This document shows, piece after piece, positions 42,517 to 49,518 of a stretch of DNA of 64,000 nucleotides. The stretch lies in NCBI GenBank assembly GCA_015066175.1, contig SVOW01000005.1, forward strand, positions 1 through 64,000. The letters are read 5' to 3'. The notes below the pieces were generated by a model. The model did not search any database. It worked only from the letters and a program-made list of their open reading frames with translations, and was not told the DNA's origin. A program made the translations under genes and the position numbers. The number at the start of each line of letters is the position of its first letter. Position 1 is the stretch's first letter. This stretch comes from Oscillospiraceae bacterium (GTDB lineage: Bacteria; Bacillota; Clostridia; Oscillospirales; Acutalibacteraceae).

Positions 42517-44937
42517 TTGAAACTGAAAAACAAATTATTCGGTTTGCTTAAAAATTTAAAAACCTATTGGAATGTTCCCATGGAAGGTCGTCACATGACT
42601 TTCAAGGAAATTGCATCATATTCAGGTGGCGGTATCGGTGCGTATATGATTATCACAATCGGTTCTGCATGTATTCTCAGTATGGGTAATACTCTTATTT
42701 CCAGTACACTCGGCGTCGACCCTAACGATATGTACATAATGTATGTTGTTGCAGTTATTGTTAACGTTTTTCTTACAGGTATCAGAGCGAATATTATCGA
42801 TAACACCCGTAACAAAGCGGGAAAATACAGACCTTACATAGTTTCTATGGCAATACCTACTGCGATTATCTCTGTCGCTATGGTATGGTTCCCTTACAAA
42901 TCTTTAGATACTATTTTCCCTGCCGGTGAACTTTTTGGCGAGAGCTACTCTTATATCGCAAAATGCGGTCTTATAATGCTCTTTAACCTGTTGCTTCATT
43001 TCTTCTATTATTTCTTCTACGATGGCTACGAAAACCTTATCCATGTTCTGTCTCCCAATACGCAGGAACGTGCAGACGTAGCATCAGTAAAGAGTGTAGT
43101 TTATTCTCTTGCTCCTACAATCGTAAATCTTCTTACTCCTATTATTGCGCAGAACGTATTCCATACAAATACAACAGATATCCGTGTTTACAGGCTCATT
43201 TACCCCATTCTTGCGGTAGGTGGTATCCTGCTTTGTATGGTAGTTTATAAAAACACTGAAGAAAAAATCGTTCAGGCAAGAACTCACGTTCAAAAAATCA
43301 GGTTTATGGACGCTTTGAGAGAGGTTGCAAAGAACAAATATTTCTGGATTATCTCTCTTGCGGGCTGGATCGGCTTCCTTGAATCTGCGTTCCTCAACAT
43401 CATGAACTGGCTTTATAACTATGGCGGTGCTTGCTCGGGTAATGCTTACGGTATCATTACAACTGTTTACGGCAACGCATCTTTGTGGGGTATGCTTCTT
43501 GCTCCTTTCTGTATCAGAAAATGGGGTAAAAAAGCAGTTCTCGTTGTAACAAACATGTTCAATGTTGTGTTTATCCTTATTATGCTTCCCATAACAAGCG
43601 AGCTTAACGGAGCTACAATATGGCTCGTTCTTTGTTGTATGTACCTCAATGCTTTCATGGGTTCATTTGCTCACATTCTCAACCCTGCAATTCAGGCAGA
43701 TATCAGAGACTATCAGCAGTATAAAACAGGTGAAAGAATCGACGGTATGTTCTCTGCTGTAGGCACAATCGGCACAGTTATCACACTTGCTACTTCTGCT
43801 GTGCTTCCTGCAATTTACGAGCGTGGCGGCATTACAAAAGAAAATGCAAAAATAGTCACTTCAGACCCCGAAATTTTAAACAGAGTTTTAGGTGACGGCA
43901 AAACAGTAGGAACTGTTCTCCAAGAACAGCTTGCAAACGGTCAGAATAACTACGAAAATGCTTATTCTGCTCTTTATGACCCTGATATTCTTATGTCGCT
44001 TCTTCACGTGCTCATCATCTTCTCTGTTTTCGGTGCTATTATGAATATTGTGCCTTATTTCTGGTACGATTTCAACGAGAAAAAGCAGAAATCAGTCATC
44101 CGCGTTCTTAAAGTGCGTGCCATGTTTGAAGATTACGGCAATGGTATTCTTAAAAATGAAGACCTTGTTGAAACCGTTGAACTTATTGAAAATGCAAGAC
44201 TGATGGCAGAAGAATCTCCGAAATCAGCCAGCAGGTCTTCTTACAGAAATGTTTCAGATAAAGCCGGAAAGAAAGATGCGAAAAAGGCATATCGCGAAGC
44301 TCTTAAATTCAACGAGGAAATCGAAATTTCAAAATTTGTCTGTGCAGAACTTGATAAATTTTCAAATCCTGCTTACAATAAGTTGATTGAAGAGTGGAAA
44401 GATGTTTATTCAAAAGGCATTAAAGCTCTTACTAAAATGGACTATGACGCAATCTGCCTTGAACTCAGAGAAGCAAAGGCAATGCCCAAATCAAATGCTG
44501 ACGAAAAAGAAATCCGTTCACAAGCAATTGATTTTGCAAGAAACAAAAAATACGCTTACAAAGCAATTCAGAAATTCTATCCTGATGGTAAAAACTTCTA
44601 CAAGCCGAATTACAGCGTAATCGAATCAATGTATGAACAAGAAGATAAAATTGATTTGAAAATAAAGGATTGTTATCAGAAACTTTCAGATGCAAAGAAA
44701 AACAAGAAAAAGGCTGATACAGAAAAATATAAAGCAAAGATTAACAATCTCAAAGCTGAAAAGAAGAATATCAAAGCAAAAGCAAAGGCTGAATCAGACC
44801 GCCTGAGCAATTTCAGTGTTGCTGCAAAACCATATCTGGTTGCAGAAAAGAATGTTGTTCAGATGAAAAACTATTCAGACCTTGGCGAAATTATGAAGAT
44901 GTACGAAATTACAAAAGCAAAGATGGTACAGGCTTAA
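42517..44937 (+). CDS. GPH-type MFS transporter with a long C-terminal coiled tail
   Basis: The start is a TTG at 42517 after AGGAGGGGG. 806 residues. Residues 30-520 carry about 12 membrane helices of the glycoside-pentoside-hexuronide (MelB-like) cation symporter family, with IIDNTRNKAGKYRPY after helix 3 as the family loop motif. Residues 520-806 are a cytosolic, highly charged helical tail with predicted coiled coil at about 700-775 (Lys/Glu/Ala-rich). MelB-type proteins normally end near 460-500, so the tail is an unusual addition and might be a regulatory or scaffold domain. No glycosidase is adjacent. Confidence 0.83.
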   Translation: MKLKNKLFGLLKNLKTYWNVPMEGRHMTFKEIASYSGGGIGAYMIITIGSACILSMGNTLISSTLGVDPNDMYIMYVVAVIVNVFLTGIRANIIDNTRNKAGKYRPYIVSMAIPTAIISVAMVWFPYKSLDTIFPAGELFGESYSYIAKCGLIMLFNLLLHFFYYFFYDGYENLIHVLSPNTQERADVASVKSVVYSLAPTIVNLLTPIIAQNVFHTNTTDIRVYRLIYPILAVGGILLCMVVYKNTEEKIVQARTHVQKIRFMDALREVAKNKYFWIISLAGWIGFLESAFLNIMNWLYNYGGACSGNAYGIITTVYGNASLWGMLLAPFCIRKWGKKAVLVVTNMFNVVFILIMLPITSELNGATIWLVLCCMYLNAFMGSFAHILNPAIQADIRDYQQYKTGERIDGMFSAVGTIGTVITLATSAVLPAIYERGGITKENAKIVTSDPEILNRVLGDGKTVGTVLQEQLANGQNNYENAYSALYDPDILMSLLHVLIIFSVFGAIMNIVPYFWYDFNEKKQKSVIRVLKVRAMFEDYGNGILKNEDLVETVELIENARLMAEESPKSASRSSYRNVSDKAGKKDAKKAYREALKFNEEIEISKFVCAELDKFSNPAYNKLIEEWKDVYSKGIKALTKMDYDAICLELREAKAMPKSNADEKEIRSQAIDFARNKKYAYKAIQKFYPDGKNFYKPNYSVIESMYEQEDKIDLKIKDCYQKLSDAKKNKKKADTEKYKAKINNLKAEKKNIKAKAKAESDRLSNFSVAAKPYLVAEKNVVQMKNYSDLGEIMKMYEITKAKMVQA

Positions 44938-44941
44938 AATA

Positions 44942-44981
44942 AAAAACAGTGGCTGATACAGATGTCAGCCACTGTTTTTGT
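44942..44981. terminator. Bidirectional terminator
   Basis: AAAAACAGTGGCTGA / TCAGCCACTGTTTTT perfect stem, between convergent genes. Confidence 0.85.
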
Positions 44982-44996
44982 TTATTTGGTTATAAA

Positions 44997-45671
44997 TCAC
45001 AACATGTAAAAACCTGATTTCAGAAGCACATATTCTTTGCCGAGCACTCTGAAATATTTGTAGACACCTTCGTCAAACATTCTGTAGTCTTTGATGGAAT
45101 ATGTCTGCAGGTCAATTTTTCTTATTTTTTTTGATTTACCGCAGCAAACAAATAATGAGTTGCCTACTTTTGAAACGCCCACAGGGTCGTCAAAGGTTGT
45201 GGATTCGTTGCCGCCGATTCTTATATAAACCTTTTTTGCACTTGGGGAAAAACGCACAATAGCATTTTTTTCAGGCACAACGCACCACACGCAATCGTCA
45301 TCTGCAGCCAGACCTTTTACGGGGGATTCACGGTAGCAAAGCTCTTCGTCCCAGATAAGAGAGCCGTCGTTATCTATAAAATACATTTTGGATTCAGGGA
45401 AAAGTGCCACGGTTTCGCCTGTAGTGGGCAGGGTTGCACAGTCGCAGAAAATAAAATTGCCCACAATCTGTGATATTTTTTCAAAATTTTCACCGAATTT
45501 TGTATGCAGATAACCTGAACGTCTTACAGCTTCAACTTTCTGAGTCTGTGCATTGAAGCAATAAAACGCAGCACGTATATTTCCGTTTTCATCTGTTTCT
45601 TTTTTTGCGTAAACAAAACCGTAAGTAAACGGCACTATATCTATAATGCTGTCGTCAACAATTTTTTTCAA
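44997..45671 (-). CDS. Small propeller-like protein of unknown function
   Basis: A TTG at 45671 is the likely start because AAAGGTG lies 6 nt upstream; the in-frame GTG at 45680 is inside the site. 224 residues, soluble, made of repeated short strands with turns such as DNDGSLIWDEEL and DDCVWCVVPEKN, resembling four or five blades of an NHL or quinoprotein-type propeller. No catalytic motif. It begins about 25 nt after the 3' end of the probable 6S RNA and is probably in the same transcript as DUF1292 and that RNA. Function unknown. Confidence 0.68.
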   Translation of the reverse strand: MKKIVDDSIIDIVPFTYGFVYAKKETDENGNIRAAFYCFNAQTQKVEAVRRSGYLHTKFGENFEKISQIVGNFIFCDCATLPTTGETVALFPESKMYFIDNDGSLIWDEELCYRESPVKGLAADDDCVWCVVPEKNAIVRFSPSAKKVYIRIGGNESTTFDDPVGVSKVGNSLFVCCGKSKKIRKIDLQTYSIKDYRMFDEGVYKYFRVLGKEYVLLKSGFYML

Positions 45672-45693
45672 GAAAATCACCTTTATATGTCAA

Positions 45694-45882
45694 GTCTCCC
45701 CACCAGGCCGGAAACGACTGATAGTAACCTGCTCTTTTGCAGGTGGGCACCGCCCGCTGACTTTGAGCTCCCAACGTCTGCCACAGGGCAGGAGGTCTGC
45801 TTTCCCATACAGCGGAGATAGGTTCCCTTTTAATACGTGTTGGGTTAATATAAGTCGAGATTATCGCACGAGGCAGGGAGTA
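45694..45882 (-). ncRNA. ssrS: Probable 6S RNA
   Basis: Highly GC-rich, non-coding segment of about 185 nt on the minus strand. Its ends pair: CTCCCTGCC (45880-45872) with GGTGGGGAG (45704-45696), a 9-bp closing stem. Internal hairpins include ACCTGC / GCAGGT and CTGCC / GGCAG, and a large internal region lies between, the long rod with central bubble expected of 6S RNA, which binds sigma-A RNA polymerase. Segments such as GGGAACCTATCTCCGC and GCGGGCGGTGCCCACC look like Clostridial 6S sequences from memory. No promoter immediately upstream and no terminator are evident, so it is probably processed from a longer transcript. Confidence 0.68.
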
Positions 45883-45893
45883 ACTATTTATTT

Positions 45894-46205
45894 TCAGTTT
45901 TCGAAATCGTAATACTCAGAAAGTCTTTCTTCAAAGATGTTTCCGATTTCATTGAATAATTTCTGGTCCTCAATAGGGCAGAGATAAGTTTCGCCGTTTT
46001 CTTCCTGAACCTGAAGAATGATAAGCTCGCCATCGTCTTCGATAACGTCTTCTGCAGTTTCATAAACAGGAGTAAGGGCAACAAATTTGCCGTCATCAGT
46101 TTCTATTCTGTCAAGTTCATCAAAAAAATGCTCATTGCCGTCTTCGTCTATAATGCTGACAACGTCAGGCATTGAAAAATCTTTTTCTTCAAAATTATTA
46201 TCCAT
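45894..46205 (-). CDS. DUF1292-family protein
   Basis: 103 residues, very acidic. The IIDEDGNEHFFDELDRIETDDGKFVALTPV stretch and the later ELIILQVQEENGE, YLCPIEDQKLFNEI match the small DUF1292 (YrzB-like) family, common in Firmicutes, of unknown function. It is led by a promoter at 46237-46265 and ends 12 nt before the probable 6S RNA, so both may share a primary transcript. In many Firmicutes the family sits near alaS; no such neighbour occurs here. Confidence 0.88.
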   Translation of the reverse strand: MDNNFEEKDFSMPDVVSIIDEDGNEHFFDELDRIETDDGKFVALTPVYETAEDVIEDDGELIILQVQEENGETYLCPIEDQKLFNEIGNIFEERLSEYYDFEN

Positions 46206-46236
46206 AGTATAATTACCTCACTGAATTTCTATTAAT

Positions 46237-46265
46237 ATTTTACATCGAAAACGCCAATTAGTCAA
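46237..46265 (-). promoter_or_regulatory. Promoter for DUF1292 / 6S / propeller unit
   Basis: Minus strand TTGACT (46265-46260), 17-nt spacer, TAAAAT (46242-46237). Confidence 0.65.
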
Positions 46266-46376
46266 TAGTAAACTTGTTTTGTTTATATTAATATCTGCAA
46301 AAACGTTGATTTTAGGCGGTTTTTCACACTTTTGATAAAAATATATAAAAGTTTTCAACTTTTTTTAAAAAAACTA

Positions 46377-46405
46377 TTGACAAGTCACAAAACGCCTGCT
46401 ATAAT
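46377..46405 (+). promoter_or_regulatory. Perfect consensus sigma-A promoter of the repeat RNA
   Basis: TTGACA at 46377-46382, 17-nt spacer, TATAAT at 46400-46405: identical to the sigma-A consensus. The expected start is near 46412. Few other promoters in the window are this strong. Confidence 0.85.
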
Positions 46406-46492
46406 AAGGGTGAAGATAAGACAACGAACAAACGAATCAAAAAGATTCGAAGTTGTTTTACATACCAGATTAACGCAAAGGAGGCGTTTCCA

Positions 46493-46552
46493 ATGAACAG
46501 TACAGAACCGAAATCACTTAAGGCAAACGCCTTTTCAGGTGTTTGCCTCTAA
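46493..46552 (+). CDS. 19-residue leader peptide overlapping a strong hairpin
   Basis: ATG at 46493 is preceded by AAAGGAGG at good spacing, the best ribosome site in the region, and the frame ends with TAA after 19 codons (MNSTEPKSLK start). Its second half forms the stem AGGCAAACGCC / GGTGTTTGCCT (46521-46548). The hairpin lacks a T-run, so it is not an ordinary terminator. Ribosome movement through the ORF would melt it, an attenuator-like layout. No amino-acid run indicating a specific sensor is present. Coding status is inferred from the site and frame only. Confidence 0.45.
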   Translation: MNSTEPKSLKANAFSGVCL

Positions 46553-46719
46553 GGAAAAAACAAGCAGGCAAAAACTTAATATGATAACAACATAAATTGA
46601 TTATATGATTCCGGATTTGAAAAACCGTAAATTTCCCGTAGTGGTAAACGACGTTAACTGAAAAACGACGGACACAGGGTCTGATAATCAGAAAAGTACA
46701 AAAGCGGAGAATAACAAAG

Positions 46720-46781
46720 ATGGAATTACCGGCAGAGTTATTTGCCAATCAAATAAGAAATAGGTGGGTCCGATGAAATAG
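46720..46781 (+). CDS. 18-residue micro-ORF coupled to a two-codon ORF
   Basis: ATG at 46720 (with GCGGAG upstream) reads 18 codons to TGA at 46774-46776. The stop overlaps ATG-AAA-TAG (46773-46781) in the first AGGTGRKTCC copy, giving an ATGA overlap as seen in coupled genes. That the repeat lies inside the end of this frame may be chance. Coding status is uncertain. Confidence 0.25.
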
Positions 46782-47496
46782 TACCTTATTCGCTTAATAA
46801 AAGCGAAGCAAAAACCTTTGCGGAACACCGCAAAAGAAAATTGAATAACATTTAAATTTTAACGAAAAAGGTGGTTCCGATGTACAAATAATCAAGTACA
46901 CCAGGTAAACTATAAAATATGAAAAAGGTGGTTCCGATGTACAAATAGTACACCAGACATAAAAACTATAATTCTAAAGAAAAGGTGAGTCCAACAATCA
47001 CTTAAATAGTTTTCAGTTAACCTAAAAACAGAAAAAGGTGGTTCCGATGTACAAGTAAAACAAGTACACCAGACATAAAACTATAATTCTAAAGAAAAAG
47101 GTGAGTCCAACAATCACTTAAATAGTTTTCAGTTAACCTAAAAACAGAAAAAGGTGGTTCCGATGTACAAGTAAATCAGTACACCAGACATAAACTATAA
47201 TTCTTAAAGAAAAAGGTGAGTCCAACAATTACTTAAGTAGTTTTTCAGACTTTACTAAAATAAAGAAAAAGGTGGTTCCGATGTACAGTTAATCAGTACA
47301 CCAAAACCAAAATAATAAGAAATAGGTGAGTCCAAAGAGATAGTTATTGACGGACTGAAAGTAATGTCCGAATGATAGAATTTTACAAAAATCTTTAAAG
47401 AAAAGGTGAGTCCCAAATACACTTTAATTCTGGATGCGTAAAGTTCATCCGATAAATTTCACTACATTACTTATTACTTATGAAATAGGTGAGTCC
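46762..47496 (+). repeat. AGGTGRKTCC repeat array (12 copies)
   Basis: AGGTG starts at 46762, 46869, 46926, 46983, 47036, 47099, 47152, 47214, 47270, 47324, 47404 and 47487. Two types alternate in the middle: AAGGTGGTTCCGATGTAC closed by GTACACC, and AAGGTGAGTCCAACAAT followed by ACTTAARTAG. A pair of types makes a higher-order unit of about 115 bp repeated three times. The last three copies are all the GAGTCC type and more widely spaced. The first is GGGTCC. Confidence 0.9.
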
Positions 47497-47530
47497 CAAA
47501 AACAAGTAAATTTACTGCGAAAGCAGACTG

Positions 47531-47562
47531 AAGTGCCGGAACGTTCCTCCGGCACTTATTAT
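47531..47562 (+). terminator. Terminator of the repeat RNA
   Basis: AAGTGCCGGA / TCCGGCACTT perfect 10-bp stem (47531-47557), then ATTATTTT. A CTGC-GAAA-GCAG tetraloop hairpin stands just before it at 47515-47526. Confidence 0.85.
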
Positions 47563-47597
47563 TTTAGCTTGCTTTCAATGCGGGCTGACAGAAATAA

Positions 47598-47814
47598 AAA
47601 AAGGGGCTGTAAAAAACGAATTATGATTTATCATGATGTTTTATTTCATACCCTACAATATTAAAATTAATTTGATGATAAATTATTATTTATATAAAGA
47701 AAACCTAAAAAATGCATCAGAAGTTTAATTTTAAAACTTCTGATGCATTAATTTTATTCAAACGCCTGATTTTATTGGCTTTTCAAAGAATGTGTTTTTT
47801 TACAGCCCCTTTTG
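47598..47814. mobile_element. Short element with GGGGCTGTAAAAAAC terminal inverted repeats
   Basis: AAAAGGGGCTGTAAAAAAC at the left end is answered by GTTTTTTTACAGCCCCTTTT at the right, about 19 bp with one extra T. The 215-bp AT-rich interior has no gene but holds a perfect 16-bp hairpin (AATGCATCAGAAGTTT / AAACTTCTGATGCATT at 47711-47749). GGGGCTGT ends are typical of insertion-sequence termini, so it looks like a MITE. A target-site duplication is not clear. It also places the trpB terminator inside the right end. Confidence 0.5.
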
Positions 47815-47824
47815 CTGTTTTATT

Positions 47825-49069
47825 TTATTTCTTATATTTATTAAGGTCAAAGCATTCGCCGCAACCGTAGTTTTCGTAAACGTAGTCAATGTCTTTATCG
47901 CCACGTCCTGAAAGACAAGCGAGAATTGAACCGCTTTTCTTTTCTTTTGCGTATTTGATTGCATAAGCAACTGCGTGTGAACTTTCAATAGCAGGGATAA
48001 TGCCTTCATAACGTGAAAGAAGGAAGAATGCTTCCATTGCTTCTTCGTCAGTAACTGCATCGTAGTGAACTCTGCCCGCATCTTTAAGATAAGCGTGTTC
48101 AGGGCCAACACCGGGGTAGTCAAGACCGCTTGCAATTGAATAAACAGGGAGGGGCTCGCCGTTTTCATCCTGAAGAAGATAACTTTCAAAGCCGTGAAGC
48201 TTACCTTTTGTGCCGAATTTCATTGTTGCTGCATGGTCGCCTACATTGCTGCCTTTTCCGAGAGGTTCAACACCGTAAATATCAACGGGGTCTGCAAGGA
48301 AAGGTGTGAACATACCAAGTGAGTTTGAACCGCCACCTACACAAGCACAAACAGCATCGGGCATATTGCCTGTCATTTCTTTAAACTGTTCTCTTGCTTC
48401 AATGCCGATAACTGACTGGAAATCTCTTACCATCATGGGGAAAGGATGAGGTCCGAGGCATGAGCCGATGCAGTAAATAGCATCGTGATATTCCTTTTTG
48501 TATGCATCGAAAGCAGCGTCAACTGCTTCTTTAAGTGTTTTAAGACCGTGAGTTACAGGCACAACGTTTGCACCCAGCATTTTCATTCTGATAACGTTGG
48601 GGTGCTGTTTCGCAATGTCAACTTCGCCCATGTAGATGTCACATTCAAGTCCGAAATAAGCTGCTGCAGTTGCAAGAGCAACACCATGCTGGCCTGCACC
48701 TGTTTCTGCAATAACTTTTTTCTTGCCCATATATTTTGCAAGAAGACCTTCGCCCATGCAGTGGTTAAGTTTGTGTGCGCCTGTGTGGTTCAAATCTTCA
48801 CGCTTAAGGTAAATCTGGCAGTTGCCGAAAAGTGAAGACAATCTTTCGCAATGATAAACGGGAGTAGGTCTGCCCTGAAATTCTTTTCTGATTCTGCGAA
48901 GCTCGTTTATAAACTGTGCTGAATGGCAGATAGCCTGATAAGAACTTGTGATTTCTTTGAAAGCAGGCACGAGTTCGGGGTCTAAAAATGCACCGCCGTA
49001 TTCGCCGAAGTAACCGTTTTCATCGGGCATTTCTTTTAAGTAATTATCAAAATCTCTATATTTGTTCAT
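47825..49069 (-). CDS. trpB: Tryptophan synthase beta subunit
   Basis: 414 residues. PLP lysine is K100 in [10 protein letters not shown]; the phosphate-binding loop is [11 protein letters not shown], and [20 protein letters not shown]-type (here [14 protein letters not shown]) and SGRGDKD are the classic TrpB1 blocks. It joins indole and serine to make tryptophan. trpA and the other trp genes are absent on either side, so this gene stands alone and may act on salvaged indole, abundant in the gut, or partner a distant trpA. Expression is controlled by a tryptophan T-box leader. Confidence 0.96.
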   Translation of the reverse strand: MNKYRDFDNYLKEMPDENGYFGEYGGAFLDPELVPAFKEITSSYQAICHSAQFINELRRIRKEFQGRPTPVYHCERLSSLFGNCQIYLKREDLNHTGAHKLNHCMGEGLLAKYMGKKKVIAETGAGQHGVALATAAAYFGLECDIYMGEVDIAKQHPNVIRMKMLGANVVPVTHGLKTLKEAVDAAFDAYKKEYHDAIYCIGSCLGPHPFPMMVRDFQSVIGIEAREQFKEMTGNMPDAVCACVGGGSNSLGMFTPFLADPVDIYGVEPLGKGSNVGDHAATMKFGTKGKLHGFESYLLQDENGEPLPVYSIASGLDYPGVGPEHAYLKDAGRVHYDAVTDEEAMEAFFLLSRYEGIIPAIESSHAVAYAIKYAKEKKSGSILACLSGRGDKDIDYVYENYGCGECFDLNKYKK

Positions 49070-49172
49070 AATAAAATCTCCTTAAATAAAAGTGTTGAAT
49101 CAAAGTGTTATATTTTGTTTTTTAAAAACAGTTTCGCCATCGTTTTGACATAATGAACATAAATATCACCTT

Positions 49173-49422
49173 ATAAAAAATAAAAAATCCTGCCCCAACA
49201 GGGACAAGATAAAACCTTGCTATGCCACCCATATTGTGCTTACGTGTACAATCATACACTCCTGATATAACGGTCAGTTCCCGTCAGCGCCTACTTTATG
49301 TTGAAAATTTCGGGCTGCCCTCAAAAGTCCATTCACCGCCGAATCATTATGGTTTTGCACCAGACAACCACTCTCTTCGAAATCCGCGACGGATACTACT
49401 CTTTCTCAAAGGTTTCATCTTT
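49173..49422 (-). promoter_or_regulatory. Tryptophan T-box riboswitch
   Basis: On the minus strand the leader carries the Stem I landmarks AGAGAG (49376-49371) and GGTGCAAAACC, a likely specifier TGG (Trp) at 49331-49329 in GGTGAATGGAC, and the T-box GGGTGGCATAGCAAGG (49230-49215). Its UGGC can pair with the GCCA end of tRNA-Trp. The terminator CTTGTCCC / GGGGCAGG with a T-run follows (49208-49175). Uncharged tRNA-Trp would permit trpB transcription. The leader occupies most of the gap before trpB. Confidence 0.9.
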
Positions 49423-49428
49423 TCTATG

Positions 49429-49457
49429 ATTTTAACACAACGATTTGATAAAGTCAA
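49429..49457 (-). promoter_or_regulatory. Promoter of the T-box/trpB unit
   Basis: Minus strand TTGACT (49457-49452), 17-nt spacer, TAAAAT (49434-49429). Confidence 0.65.
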
Positions 49458-49466
49458 CATTTATGA

Positions 49467-49495
49467 TTGAAAAATTCCTTACATTTTAGTATAAT
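49467..49495 (+). promoter_or_regulatory. Promoter of the PfkB kinase gene
   Basis: TTGAAA at 49467-49472, 17-nt spacer, TATAAT at 49490-49495; divergent from the trpB promoter. Confidence 0.65.
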
Positions 49496-49518
49496 GACTT
49501 CTGAAAGAAGGTGTAAAT

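Larger units (their letters stand above)
46412..47562 (+). ncRNA. Candidate novel RNA with twelve AGGTGRKTCC repeats and micro-ORFs
   Basis: About 1.15 kb from a perfect promoter to a strong terminator with no conventional gene. It starts with hairpin CGAATC-AAAAA-GATTCG (46432-46449). A 19-codon ORF with a strong ribosome site follows, then twelve copies of AGGTGRKTCC with a typical spacing of 53-63 nt in the centre. Each copy is read GTG-NNT-CCN and meets a stop within 3-11 further codons; five contain ATG-TAC start-stop units. The motif can pair with 16S rRNA tail 5'-GGAUCACCU-3' with one bulge. It may be a ribosome-contacting regulatory RNA, a set of micro-ORFs, or an unknown structured RNA. 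I do not recognise it as a named family. Confidence 0.6.

Noticed and set aside
45646-45912. Plus-strand 88-codon ORF
   Set aside because: It lies antisense to the probable 6S RNA and the end of DUF1292, has unusual composition and no ribosome site. It is open only because the RNA is GC-rich.
46866-47300. Tandem T-box elements, because AGGTGGTTCCG resembles the T-box GGTGGNACCGCG
   Set aside because: There is no Stem I, specifier loop or terminator per copy, and the sequence continues into ATG-TAC rather than the antiterminator arm. Compare the real T-box at 49.2 kb.
46412-47562. CRISPR array
   Set aside because: The conserved core is only about 10-14 nt, spacing is irregular (53-107 nt), the intervening sequences are themselves shared between copies, and no cas gene is nearby.
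47434-47664. 76-codon plus-strand ORF
   Set aside because: It runs through the terminator of the repeat RNA into the inverted-repeat element, and has no ribosome site or domain.
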